A stretch of 33,723 nucleotides of DNA from Candidatus Woesearchaeota archaeon (lineage in GTDB: Archaea; Nanobdellota; Nanobdellia; Woesearchaeales; GW2011-AR9). Where the stretch lies: NCBI GenBank assembly GCA_018670095.1, contig JABHRR010000012.1, positions 1-33,723 of the forward strand, given 5' to 3'. Position 1 is the first letter of the stretch, and each line of letters starts with the position of its first letter. The translations under genes were made by a program, and so were the position numbers. Under the pieces are notes generated by a model. It saw nothing but the letters and a program-made list of their open reading frames with translations. It was not told the DNA's origin and did not search any database. Below are positions 20,996-29,362 of this stretch, in pieces.

Positions 20996-22048
20996 TCAAA
21001 GTTTTAAACCATTAATAGCTTTTGTTTTTCCAGTATTTACGATAAGAATTTTACTATTTTTAGGAATTTTATCTTTCATTTGTAAAAGCATACCTAAGCC
21101 TGCAATACCAGAAGGTTCACATTCAATATTTTGTTCTTTAGCAATCTTTATTGCTTGTTCTAAGAACTTTTCTCTTAATAGATGAACGTTTGATTCTGGA
21201 CCACAAAAACCCGCTAAACGATAACATTTAATCCATTGTTCATCAAAAATATTAAAAGGCCGATGAGGAGCGTATAATTTATCGGCTTTACTTTTAGGAT
21301 TATTTACAGTTGCACCAATAAAATTACATTTTCTTAATATTTTAATGTTTCCACTAAAACGTGGGTCATTTGGTGCAGTAGAAACTTCTTTTTTATTTAT
21401 GTTTAAAATGTTTTCATAAAGATGACCACTACCAAAAGGAATAAAACAATAATCTGGAGAATGATTAATTATTTCATAACTTAACCAATCATAATATCTC
21501 ATTACTGGATCTAAACCTTCACTTGAAGTAACATCAATACCTTTGGGGTTTTCAGTTAATTCTAATATATCTTTCCAACTTAAAGGTTTTCGAGATAAAT
21601 CTGTCGAATAAATTTCACAACCTAATGATTCAAGAGATTTAACAATTTCTTCTTTTAAGTCTAAATCAACTAAACATTTTAAGGGAGGCAATCTGTATTG
21701 ATTTAACATTGATTGAATTGCAACTGCAGCCGCTCCAGAAGTTATAATTGAAAGTGCAGGTAATTTTTCATCTATTTGGTCATTCTTTTTTGCTAAAAGA
21801 ATTTCTTTATAAGTTACAACCATTTCCCAGGCCATACGATCTTTATGTGTTCCCGTAGGATTTTTACTTTCATCTTTTAGCCAAACATTATTGAATCCAG
21901 GAACATCAATCTTAATAGTAGGAGTGGCAGGAAATTTAGGATTTTGAGGAGGAAATTCTGGTTTAGTAGGATCATTATGTGTTGGATCTTCATTAGAAGT
22001 CTTTTTAATTAGATAAAGAATCTTTTGTTCATCATCAGTAAGAGTCAT
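20996..22048 (-). CDS. PLP-dependent fold type II enzyme, threonine synthase-like (copy 2)
   Basis: 350 residues, the same architecture and motifs as copy 1: DESKNPTGTHKDRMAWE, ITSGAAAVAIQ, IPFGSGHLYEN, VNTGKTKAI. It differs by a short N-terminal in-frame duplication (EDPTHNDPTKPEF versus NDPTKPEF) and a different last few residues. Divergence is scattered and catalytic residues are kept in both copies, so both are probably active. It is transcribed from its own TATA box at 22072-22079, 43 bp after the end of the Lrp gene at 22092. Possible specialisation for different regulation or substrate. Confidence 0.82.
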   Translation of the reverse strand: MTLTDDEQKILYLIKKTSNEDPTHNDPTKPEFPPQNPKFPATPTIKIDVPGFNNVWLKDESKNPTGTHKDRMAWEMVVTYKEILLAKKNDQIDEKLPALSIITSGAAAVAIQSMLNQYRLPPLKCLVDLDLKEEIVKSLESLGCEIYSTDLSRKPLSWKDILELTENPKGIDVTSSEGLDPVMRYYDWLSYEIINHSPDYCFIPFGSGHLYENILNINKKEVSTAPNDPRFSGNIKILRKCNFIGATVNNPKSKADKLYAPHRPFNIFDEQWIKCYRLAGFCGPESNVHLLREKFLEQAIKIAKEQNIECEPSGIAGLGMLLQMKDKIPKNSKILIVNTGKTKAINGLKL

Positions 22049-22067
22049 TTTTAAACAAAAATGACTC
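22042..22067. promoter_or_regulatory. Perfect inverted repeat over the start of PLP enzyme copy 2
   Basis: GAGTCATTTTT-AAAC-AAAAATGACTC: 11-bp perfect arms with a 4-bp spacer. The left arm includes the ATG (22046-22048) and the predicted transcription start (about 22050). The TATA box TTTATAAA is at 22072-22079. It could be an operator at the start site, or, if transcription starts upstream of it, a hairpin hiding the start codon. Confidence 0.65.
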
Positions 22068-22091
22068 CAAATTTATAAATTTAACTCAAAA

Positions 22092-22529
22092 TCATCCAAC
22101 AACAAACCCTTCTCTCTTGACTTCATCGATTAGATAATGAATTTGTTGATTCTCAATCATAAACTTTTCATGTAATTTTTCCAAAAAACTATCTAACTCT
22201 TTGATATTCTTATGAACTGTTTCGATTAAAAAACTCCAACTATTATTGATCTTGAAAATAGTATTTACATTTGGATTTAAGTTAAGATGGTTTCTTAATT
22301 TTTCTTTATCTTCATTGTTGACTTTTAAAAATACTTTTGCTCGAGTATGGAAACCTAGTTTAGAGAAATCCAAAAGAACAGTACTTTTAGTAACCAAACC
22401 ACCTTGCAGCTCTTTCAGCAGATCAAATAGAGTAGAGATGGGAATATTTGTCTTCTTACTAATAGTAGTAAGTTTCTCCCGAGAGTTCTCTCTCAGATGT
22501 GTTAAAAGCTGTAGGGTTTTCGGATTCAT
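22092..22529 (-). CDS. Lrp/AsnC-like transcription regulator (KREGF subfamily, second full copy)
   Basis: 145 residues from ATG 22529, which aligns with the start of the paralogue at 18436 (MNPKTLQLL versus MNSKKIQLI); a GTG at 22544 is less likely. The wHTH includes LTTISKKTNIPISTLFDLLKEL, nearly identical to the paralogue's recognition helix, so both may bind similar sites. The RAM-like domain ends HYLIDEVKREGFVVG. TTTTAAAA at 22557-22564 is about 31 bp upstream. It lies directly before the two PLP enzyme genes on the same strand and is a candidate regulator of them. Confidence 0.87.
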   Translation of the reverse strand: MNPKTLQLLTHLRENSREKLTTISKKTNIPISTLFDLLKELQGGLVTKSTVLLDFSKLGFHTRAKVFLKVNNEDKEKLRNHLNLNPNVNTIFKINNSWSFLIETVHKNIKELDSFLEKLHEKFMIENQQIHYLIDEVKREGFVVG

Positions 22530-22628
22530 TTGAGTATTTACCACCCCTCAGTGATATTTTAAAACAGAAAGACTTATATAAATGTATGGCGTTATAACCC
22601 TTACTAATATACTAAAAACACCCCTAAA

Positions 22629-23615
22629 ATGGCAGAAAAGGAAAAAAATAAAGAAGTTATGTTCACTAAACCATTAAAATTAAGCTTAAAAGAAAGGAAA
22701 ATTCTTTATTTATTAAGATTGAACTGTAGAATGCCAGTTTCTGAGATAGCAAAAAAGATTGGTAGTAGTAGAGAATTAACCCAATATACTCTAAAAAAAT
22801 TAATTGAAAAAAAAATAATTGGCAGATTTTTTGCTTTAGTAGATTATAACAGGTTAGGATATGAAAGATATTATTTACTGATTAAGTTTAAAAATAATGT
22901 TTCAAATAAAAGTGATGAATTTATTAAATCAATTAAAAAAATAGACGGCGTTAGAAGAATATATCACTTTTTTCGTAGTTTTGATATTTTAATAGAAATT
23001 GCTTGTCCAAATATTAATGAGGTTGATAAAATATTTTTTGAAATAAAAAATTTAACAAAAGACATATTAACAAAATATTATTCATTAAGAATATTAAAAA
23101 AAGTATATTGCCCTACGAAATTTTTATTGTCTGATTCTGAAATAAAAACATTAAATGTTAATTCAGAAATCATAAAAAGAATAAAAGACGAACAATATGT
23201 TATTTCTGAAGGAGAAAAAGTAATATTAAACGAATTACATGACTATCCTAGAATAAGCATCACAGAATTAAGTAAAAAATCAAAATTTTCTTATAATAAA
23301 ACCAAAAGTTTAGTTGAAAGTCTAATTAAAAATAAAATCATTCTTGGTATTATGACTTCATTCAATTTTAGTTTAAAAAGATTTGAGGGATTGAATTCTT
23401 TTGAAGTTTTTTTAAGATTTAATGAAGATGAGAAACATTCAAGAAAATCATTTGAAGAATTTTTAGAAAGACACAGGTATGTTTCTTCCTATATTAGATT
23501 CACTGCCAGTGTTTATGATTATCTGGTTTGGATATATGCACCCCACATCAATGATTTAAATGACATGTTAAGTAAAATAAGTGGTGCTTTCCCAGACAAT
23601 TTAGAAATATTTTAA
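22629..23615 (+). CDS. Double-module Lrp/AsnC-type regulator
   Basis: 328 residues with two consecutive Lrp modules. Module 1: wHTH at about 17-65 (LNCRMPVSEIAKKIGSSREL) plus AsnC-like domain to about 165 (FFALVDYNRLGYERYYLLIKF, RIYHFFRSFDILIEIACPNI). Module 2: wHTH at about 195-240 (YPRISITELSKKSKFSYNKT) plus ligand domain (FEGLNSFEVFLRFN, YIRFTASVYDYLVWIYAP). A protein with both modules could form a pseudo-dimer by itself. It is divergent from the Lrp gene at 22092 with a short shared control region, so cross-regulation is plausible. Confidence 0.82.
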   Translation: MAEKEKNKEVMFTKPLKLSLKERKILYLLRLNCRMPVSEIAKKIGSSRELTQYTLKKLIEKKIIGRFFALVDYNRLGYERYYLLIKFKNNVSNKSDEFIKSIKKIDGVRRIYHFFRSFDILIEIACPNINEVDKIFFEIKNLTKDILTKYYSLRILKKVYCPTKFLLSDSEIKTLNVNSEIIKRIKDEQYVISEGEKVILNELHDYPRISITELSKKSKFSYNKTKSLVESLIKNKIILGIMTSFNFSLKRFEGLNSFEVFLRFNEDEKHSRKSFEEFLERHRYVSSYIRFTASVYDYLVWIYAPHINDLNDMLSKISGAFPDNLEIF

Positions 23616-23619
23616 GATT

Positions 23620-26487
23620 CTATTTTTTCTCGCCAACAAACTCTCTTAACTCATCAGGCCAACTCTTCTCAACATCTTCTTTATGGTTTTCAATCTCATC
23701 CCAAATCTTTTTCTGCATATTGCCAGTTTCTACTAATTTAACCAGCTCTTCTTTCATATAAACAGGAACACGTTTCAAATTCCAGATTTGCATCTTTAAT
23801 TTTTCTTGAAATGTATCTTTACGATCTTCTTGTTGTTTTTTCTGCTCATCCCAGAAACCAGTATAAGAGAATTCTTCTTTCTTCTCTTTAATCAATTTCT
23901 TACCATCTTTCAAAGCGATTTTAGCCAGAACCATCTGGTGCATCCGTTTCAAGAATTCCTGTTTATCTTCAATCTTAATCACATCTGAATAACCGCCGAC
24001 AATCAAACCGAAAGAAAAAGGACTAGGCATCAGATTATTTGTTTCAACCAAAGAGATTTTTCCATCAACAATACCGTCAATAATCAATTGCGCATTTTTA
24101 TAATCCATTAAATCTTCCAGAACTTCTCGTCTTGCTTCTTTCAAAATGGGGAAATCATTACCAATCCTCTTAACAGCATTAAATAAAATTCTACTATTAA
24201 CTTGCATTCTTCCTGCACTTTTTTTCCTGCCCATATATGAACGAAGCATCATTAAAGAACGAGCGGCACAATGTCTAAATCTTCTAGAAAGAACTTCACT
24301 TCTTTCAATCGCATTTTCTAATGTCGCACGAAAATCTTCTGACTTTAACAATTCAAAAGCTCTCAAAGCATTAAATATCTTTTCTGAAGCCATATAAAAA
24401 CCATTATCTGTAATTCCTATTTCTACATCCCGATGTTGAGATCTGCCGATAGCAAAGCCTAATGCTCGAGAAAGGCAATCGTTTACTCTTCTGCCGAATA
24501 AAGTATTAAAAATAACATAATTCATTCCTCGATCAGAATATTTCTCAATAACAATTTTTTTGTGTGATGGAATTTCACTGAAATGATATTGTTCGTAAAA
24601 GAACTGGTAAATTGCATTAGCTGCTTTTCCGTCAACGTATAAATATTCGTTAATAAATTTGAGAATATCTTTCTTACTAACTTTATGAATAAATTTATCA
24701 TCCATCAAATGTCTGAACTTATTAATTTCCATCGCTAAATCAAATGACAACGGTAACATTTCACTGAACCAAGAAGGAACGGTTGGTGGTCGACTAACTG
24801 AAGTAGAAACTTGCACCGTCATTCCCCGAGAGAATTTAAACATGTAAACACTTCCTCCAAGAACAAAGACATCTCCCGGTCTCAATCGTTCAAGAAAGCC
24901 TTCATCAATTGTACCGACAATTCGTTCACCAACTTTAACTCTAATAAACGTCTGTTCAGGAATGGTTCCAATATTAGTCATGTAAATAACTCTCGCCATT
25001 TTTCCTCTCTTACCAATGTTTCCTGTTTCTGCATCATACCAAATTCTAGCAAAGACATATCTTTCTTCAAGAGCAACATACTCTCCGGAAAGATATTTAA
25101 TAACTTCAAAGAAATCTTCCCATTCTAAGTTATGGTAACAATAACAATTTTTGATGAGGTGAAACATTTCATAAATGTTTATCACGCCATTAATTGCTAT
25201 CCCATAAATGTGTTGTGACAAAACGTCTAATGCGTTTTGGGGGATATGAATGCGATCAATCTTACGTTCTATTGCTGCTTTTAGAATTAATGAACATTCA
25301 ACTAAATCATCTCTATCAGTAACAATTATTCTTGCTTTTACGGTAGAATGTAATTGATGCCCTGCACGACCTGCTCGTTGTAGGAACCTTGCCACAGACT
25401 TTGGAGATCCTAAACATAAAACTAAATCAACATAACCAATATCAATTCCTAATTCTAAACTTGTAGAGGAAACAACAACTTTTAAAGTTCCATCTCTTAA
25501 ATCTTGTTCCGTTTTAAAACGTGCTTCTTTACCTAAACTGCCGTGATGAGCAGCGATATTACCATCATTATATTTCTCTGGAAATCTTTCTTTAAGATTA
25601 TGGACAACACGTTCTGTAGCTGATCTAGTATTAGTAAAGATTACAGTTGTTCGATGTTCCTGAACAAGTTTATTCATCAATTCATACATTTTATTATGTG
25701 TCGAAGTATAATCTGTATCAACCAAACTTTTTACTGGGCTGAGAACTTGTAGATCCATTTCTTTAATGAACTGGACATCAATAATTCCACAATCTCTGAG
25801 GTCATCACCTTTGTAACCAACAAGATATTTAGCAATTTCTTCTAAAGGGGCAATGGTTGCAGAAAGACCAATTCTAGACATAGCCGGAGAAATTCTTTGC
25901 AATCGTTCCATAGTAAGATTGAAATGGACCCCTCGTTTATTATCAGCAATAGCGTGAATCTCATCAGCAATTAACCATTGCACATCAGTAAGTTTTTCTT
26001 TGAACTTTGGAGAGTTAATCATAATGGCAAGAGATTCAGGAGTAGTAATCAGAATATGGGGAGCGTTCTTCAACATCTTTTGTTTTTGGTAAGCGGTAGT
26101 GTCGCCTGTTCTAACGCCAATTCTGATCCCTAGTTTGTCTTTGTTAAGTTTTTCTATTTCTTCTAACGGTTCAATTAGATTCTTGGCAATGTCGTTGTTT
26201 AATGCTTTTAATGGAGAAACGTAAACACAATAGACTTTATCTTCCAATATTTGTTTCTTTGCCGAATCAATCAGTTCATTTAAAATGGCTAAGAATCCGG
26301 TTAGAGTTTTAGTTGCTCCTGTTGGCGCAGAGATGAGAACATTATTTCTTTTATGGATTTCCATTACTCCGTAAAGTTGTGGAAGCGAGAAGTCTTTAAA
26401 TTTCTTGAAGAACCATTTATTTATGAGAGGATGAAGTATAGACTTCAAATGTACGGGTTTATAGGGGTGTTTAATTTTAGTTATCAT
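23620..26487 (-). CDS. lhr: Lhr-family superfamily 2 helicase
   Basis: 955 residues. RecA1: Q motif near Gln37, Walker A variant SAPTGATKT (54-61; the usual form is PTGSGKT), YVSPLKALNND (Ia), TTPESLAIM (Ic), DEIH (II), LSATIAP (III). RecA2: VIFTNTRSATERV (IV), AAHHGSLGKEAR, VVVSSTSLELGIDIGYVD (V), RAGRAGHQ (VI). It continues into the winged helix and Lhr-type C-terminal beta domains (PEQTFIRVKVGERIVGTIDE, FVLGGSVYMFKF). Lhr proteins are 3'-5' DNA/RNA-hybrid translocases linked to DNA repair. Length is normal for archaeal Lhr and the final 100 residues are highly charged. Confidence 0.93.
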   Translation of the reverse strand: MITKIKHPYKPVHLKSILHPLINKWFFKKFKDFSLPQLYGVMEIHKRNNVLISAPTGATKTLTGFLAILNELIDSAKKQILEDKVYCVYVSPLKALNNDIAKNLIEPLEEIEKLNKDKLGIRIGVRTGDTTAYQKQKMLKNAPHILITTPESLAIMINSPKFKEKLTDVQWLIADEIHAIADNKRGVHFNLTMERLQRISPAMSRIGLSATIAPLEEIAKYLVGYKGDDLRDCGIIDVQFIKEMDLQVLSPVKSLVDTDYTSTHNKMYELMNKLVQEHRTTVIFTNTRSATERVVHNLKERFPEKYNDGNIAAHHGSLGKEARFKTEQDLRDGTLKVVVSSTSLELGIDIGYVDLVLCLGSPKSVARFLQRAGRAGHQLHSTVKARIIVTDRDDLVECSLILKAAIERKIDRIHIPQNALDVLSQHIYGIAINGVINIYEMFHLIKNCYCYHNLEWEDFFEVIKYLSGEYVALEERYVFARIWYDAETGNIGKRGKMARVIYMTNIGTIPEQTFIRVKVGERIVGTIDEGFLERLRPGDVFVLGGSVYMFKFSRGMTVQVSTSVSRPPTVPSWFSEMLPLSFDLAMEINKFRHLMDDKFIHKVSKKDILKFINEYLYVDGKAANAIYQFFYEQYHFSEIPSHKKIVIEKYSDRGMNYVIFNTLFGRRVNDCLSRALGFAIGRSQHRDVEIGITDNGFYMASEKIFNALRAFELLKSEDFRATLENAIERSEVLSRRFRHCAARSLMMLRSYMGRKKSAGRMQVNSRILFNAVKRIGNDFPILKEARREVLEDLMDYKNAQLIIDGIVDGKISLVETNNLMPSPFSFGLIVGGYSDVIKIEDKQEFLKRMHQMVLAKIALKDGKKLIKEKKEEFSYTGFWDEQKKQQEDRKDTFQEKLKMQIWNLKRVPVYMKEELVKLVETGNMQKKIWDEIENHKEDVEKSWPDELREFVGEKK

Positions 26488-26536
26488 TTGAGCTTAATTA
26501 TAAGAACATCTATGTAATATCTATTAGAGGAGGTAC

Positions 26537-26545
26537 TTTATATAA
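26537..26545. promoter_or_regulatory. TATA box usable in both directions between lhr and the GC-rich segment
   Basis: TTTATATAA. Read on the plus strand, a start 25 bp downstream falls at 26566, exactly the first base of a strong hairpin. Read on the minus strand it would give lhr a leader of roughly 29 nt. Confidence 0.45.
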
Positions 26546-26548
26546 TTT

Positions 26549-26635
26549 GCCCGTGGTTGACCAGTGGGTTGTGCGACCTTTTTGTCGAATAACCCCCAGA
26601 AATCATTTATAATTTCTCGCGCGGGAGTGGGTCAG
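26549..26635 (+). ncRNA. Candidate structured RNA in a GC-rich patch
   Basis: This 87-bp patch is conspicuously GC-rich for the window. GGGTTGTGCGAC (26566-26577) pairs GTCGAATAACCC (26584-26595) with one mismatch and one G:U around a CTTTTT loop. AGAAAT/ATTTCT (26598-26603 with 26612-26617) forms a weaker second stem, followed by CGCGCGGGAG. I tried to fold it as a tRNA, including introns, on both strands and could not. Strand is set by the TATA spacing only. It may instead be a DNA element or terminator. Confidence 0.3.
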
Positions 26636-26705
26636 AAATACTCACAATTGAAACAATAACTTTTATCATGGTTTTTTGAGAAATGATTTAAGTAACTATA
26701 AAACA

Positions 26706-27851
26706 TCAGATGTATTCATATTTAACAATATATTTTGCAGGAATCCTTTTATTGATACTAAAATTATGGCTAACAACAGTAGATCTGAGACCCATTCTGG
26801 TAAGGAAAAAATCATTAACCATGGTTTCAATTCTTTCAGTAGGGATTAAGAAATAATTTGATTTTGAATCTGGAAAATTTTGGTAAACTATTAAATATCT
26901 ACTGAAACTAAACAAAAAATTATCAAGAATGTTTTTTTTACCATACAAAAATATTTTTTCTAATAATGCAGGACACTTTATAGAAATATGAAGTACTACT
27001 GGTTTTGAATCACCTAATACTTTCCATAGTCTATCAAAACATTTGAGGGCATAGTTAATCTCTTTTCTTTTCAGTATTGAATTTGCTTTTACATAATCTA
27101 ACAATTGATTATCGGAAATTTCTTTCTTACGATCATATTCTACACCAATAAGCCTAAGACAAACAGTTCTTCTAGCATATTTATAGTTTACAGGACCCTT
27201 ACCATTAGGGTCAACAATATATGACCAGAATTCTGCAATTCTTCTTGCATAATCTTCAGCCTCTGACTTAATTCCAGTATAATAGATCCATTTTCCTTTT
27301 TGATTCTTATAAATGTCCCCAGAAGTAAAACTAGAACCTGCTTTTCTAAATAGGGCAACTAATTCCTGTACGTCTCTTTCATTGTACACTTTCATTCCAG
27401 GAACAAGCCCATATCTCCGGATTTTAGCTAAAGCAGCAGAATTAGTTCCATGATAAATAAATCTCGAATTAAGATTATTCTCCCAACAATCTTTAAATAT
27501 TTCTATCTTTTCTTGATCTTCCTCAATCTCTTTTACTTCATTCTTAGTTATTCTCCTTATAGATTCTACAAGTTTTTTTGCTTTATTCACTTTCTCGAAT
27601 TTAGAATATATATATATACGGTCACCAAATGACCATTCCAATAGTTTACGAGCATCATGGAGTACTATGTAACACTCTCTTAACACTCTCTGATCTCCAT
27701 GATCAAATTCTAACTTTCTTATCTCAGCTAAGTCTAAGTCGACTATTGCTTTTATTTCTCGTCTTGCTTTAGTAATTTTATTACTAAGTAAGTCTTTATA
27801 CACCTCTTTAGCTAATGCCTGAATCATATAAACAGATACACTTAATTTCAT
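26706..27851 (-). CDS. Predicted ADP-ribosyltransferase-fold protein
   Basis: 381 residues. The N-terminal 125 residues are helical and Lys/Glu-rich, possibly coiled coil. From residue 131, FIYHGTNSAALAKIRRYGLVPG is the 'YHGT....l..I...GL.P' pattern of the ADP-ribosyltransferase fold (His134). This is followed by SFTSGD and KWIYYTGIKSEAEDYA, the 'Y.T.....A..YA' block (Tyr190/191). Later segments (FLIPTERIETM, RIPAKYIVKYEYI) could supply the closing strands and the third catalytic residue. Assignment rests on motifs by eye. TATTTAAATA at 27875-27884 sits 28 bp before the ATG. The gene is flanked by the two GC-rich intergenic patches, so it may be an acquired gene or toxin-like enzyme; neither is proven. 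Confidence 0.5.
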   Translation of the reverse strand: MKLSVSVYMIQALAKEVYKDLLSNKITKARREIKAIVDLDLAEIRKLEFDHGDQRVLRECYIVLHDARKLLEWSFGDRIYIYSKFEKVNKAKKLVESIRRITKNEVKEIEEDQEKIEIFKDCWENNLNSRFIYHGTNSAALAKIRRYGLVPGMKVYNERDVQELVALFRKAGSSFTSGDIYKNQKGKWIYYTGIKSEAEDYARRIAEFWSYIVDPNGKGPVNYKYARRTVCLRLIGVEYDRKKEISDNQLLDYVKANSILKRKEINYALKCFDRLWKVLGDSKPVVLHISIKCPALLEKIFLYGKKNILDNFLFSFSRYLIVYQNFPDSKSNYFLIPTERIETMVNDFFLTRMGLRSTVVSHNFSINKRIPAKYIVKYEYI

Positions 27852-27904
27852 AATTAATATTAAAAGATAAGGACTATTTAAATATTTTCAAAAACCCTAA
27901 CGCT

Positions 27905-27927
27905 TTGCTACAAAACCAGTGTAGCAA
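27905..27927. repeat. Hairpin in the 214-bp gap before the DEAD-box gene
   Basis: TTGCTAC (27905-27911) and GTAGCAA (27921-27927) are perfect 7-bp inverted arms around a 9-nt loop, inside a locally GC-richer stretch (about 27896-27960). No ORF is seen. It could be part of a small RNA or a scar of an insertion. Confidence 0.35.
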
Positions 27928-28034
27928 CTGAATTTTCGGTCTCGCAAGCTTGACGAACATAACATAGTTAATCAAATAGATCAACATTTCTGATGACTTC
28001 TTTTATTCCCGATGTTAAATTTAATAGAAACACC

Positions 28035-28041
28035 TTTATAA
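28035..28041 (+). promoter_or_regulatory. TATA box of the DEAD-box helicase gene
   Basis: TTTATAA centred 28 bp before ATG 28066. Confidence 0.65.
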
Positions 28042-28065
28042 CTGGGAAGTATATTTTACACTATA

Positions 28066-29352
28066 ATGGAAGAAATAACATCATTTAAAGATTTGAAATT
28101 AATGCCCGCATTAGAAAGAGCAATAACTAAACAGGGGTATACTATTCCTACACCCATCCAAGCAAAATCAATCCCGGGTTTATTATTAGGTAAAGATTTG
28201 ATTGGTATTGCTCAAACAGGCACTGGTAAAACTGCTGCATTTGTATTACCAATACTGCAAAGGATGACTGAAAAATATCCTAGGACAATTAAAACTTTAG
28301 TACTTGCTCCAACTCGAGAACTGGCAGCCCAAATTGGAGAAAGCTTTTCTGTATATGGTGAGTTTCTTAAATTTAAACACACCGTGATTTTTGGAGGAAT
28401 AAGTCAAGGGCGACAAGTTCAAGCATTATCGAAAGGAGTTGACATTGTTGTGGCAACACCGGGCAGATTATTAGATTTGATGAATCAAAGAAAACTTAAT
28501 CTTAATAGTATAGAATTTTTTGTATTAGATGAAGCAGACAGAATGTTAGACATGGGATTCATTCATGATATTAAGAAGGTAATTGCAAAATTACCCCATA
28601 AGAGACAATCATTATTTTTCTCAGCAACAATGTCTCCACAGATCAATACACTAGCAAAAAGCTTGCTTAAGAACCCGATCCATGTTGAGGTTACACCACA
28701 AGCCACTACAGTTGAATTGATAAAACAATATGTTTTTTTTACTGATCAATCTTCAAAAGAAAAATTATTACTGGAACTATTAAGACAGAAACATCTTACC
28801 AGCGTTTTAATTTTCACTCGAACAAAACATCGAGCAAATAAAGTAGCAGTGTACCTTAACAAACATAATATCCCTGCTGATGCAATTCATGGAAATAAAT
28901 CACAAAACCAAAGAACCAAAGCAATTAGTAATTTCAAAACTGGTAAAATTAATGTATTAGTAGCCACTGATATTGCAGCAAGAGGAATTGATATTAAAAA
29001 TATTTCACATGTTATAAATTTTGAACTTCCTAACGAACCAGAAAGTTATGTTCATAGAATTGGAAGAACTGCCCGGGCAGGAACTGATGGAACAGCATTT
29101 TCTTTTTGTGCGGCTGAAGAAAGAAATTTTTTGAGAGATATTGAAAAATTAATCAAACAGGAGATAGAAGTAATGGACCATACCTTTCATTCAGAAACTG
29201 CTAAGAATGCTGTAGGAACAGCAGCTAAACCACCACCTCGAAAATCTTTTGGTAGAGGCTCTAGATCTAAACATAAATCTGCATCAAGAAAACCGTTTTC
29301 TAGAAATGGTAATTCTGGGAATAAATTTAAAAATAAACGTAAAAGACGGTAA
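28066..29352 (+). CDS. DEAD-box RNA helicase, RhlE-like
   Basis: 428 residues. Complete motif set: Q motif GYTIPTPIQAKSIP, Walker A AQTGTGKT, PTRELAAQ, TPGRLLDL, DEADRMLDMGF, FSATM, IFTRTKHRA, ATDIAARGIDI, HRIGRTARAG. The C-terminal 60 residues are basic and Gly/Ser/Arg-rich (RKSFGRGSRSKHKS to KNKRKRR), an RNA-binding tail. It resembles bacterial RhlE more than eukaryotic-type archaeal helicases by layout; likely roles are RNA remodelling, ribosome assembly or cold response. It stands alone with its own TATA box. Confidence 0.93.
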   Translation: MEEITSFKDLKLMPALERAITKQGYTIPTPIQAKSIPGLLLGKDLIGIAQTGTGKTAAFVLPILQRMTEKYPRTIKTLVLAPTRELAAQIGESFSVYGEFLKFKHTVIFGGISQGRQVQALSKGVDIVVATPGRLLDLMNQRKLNLNSIEFFVLDEADRMLDMGFIHDIKKVIAKLPHKRQSLFFSATMSPQINTLAKSLLKNPIHVEVTPQATTVELIKQYVFFTDQSSKEKLLLELLRQKHLTSVLIFTRTKHRANKVAVYLNKHNIPADAIHGNKSQNQRTKAISNFKTGKINVLVATDIAARGIDIKNISHVINFELPNEPESYVHRIGRTARAGTDGTAFSFCAAEERNFLRDIEKLIKQEIEVMDHTFHSETAKNAVGTAAKPPPRKSFGRGSRSKHKSASRKPFSRNGNSGNKFKNKRKRR

Positions 29353-29362
29353 ATTAAAACTG

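Noticed and set aside
26549-26640. A tRNA gene, possibly intron-containing, in the GC-rich patch
   Set aside because: No acceptor, D and T arms can be paired together on either strand. The central stem has a 6-nt loop and there is no TTCRA T loop in register.
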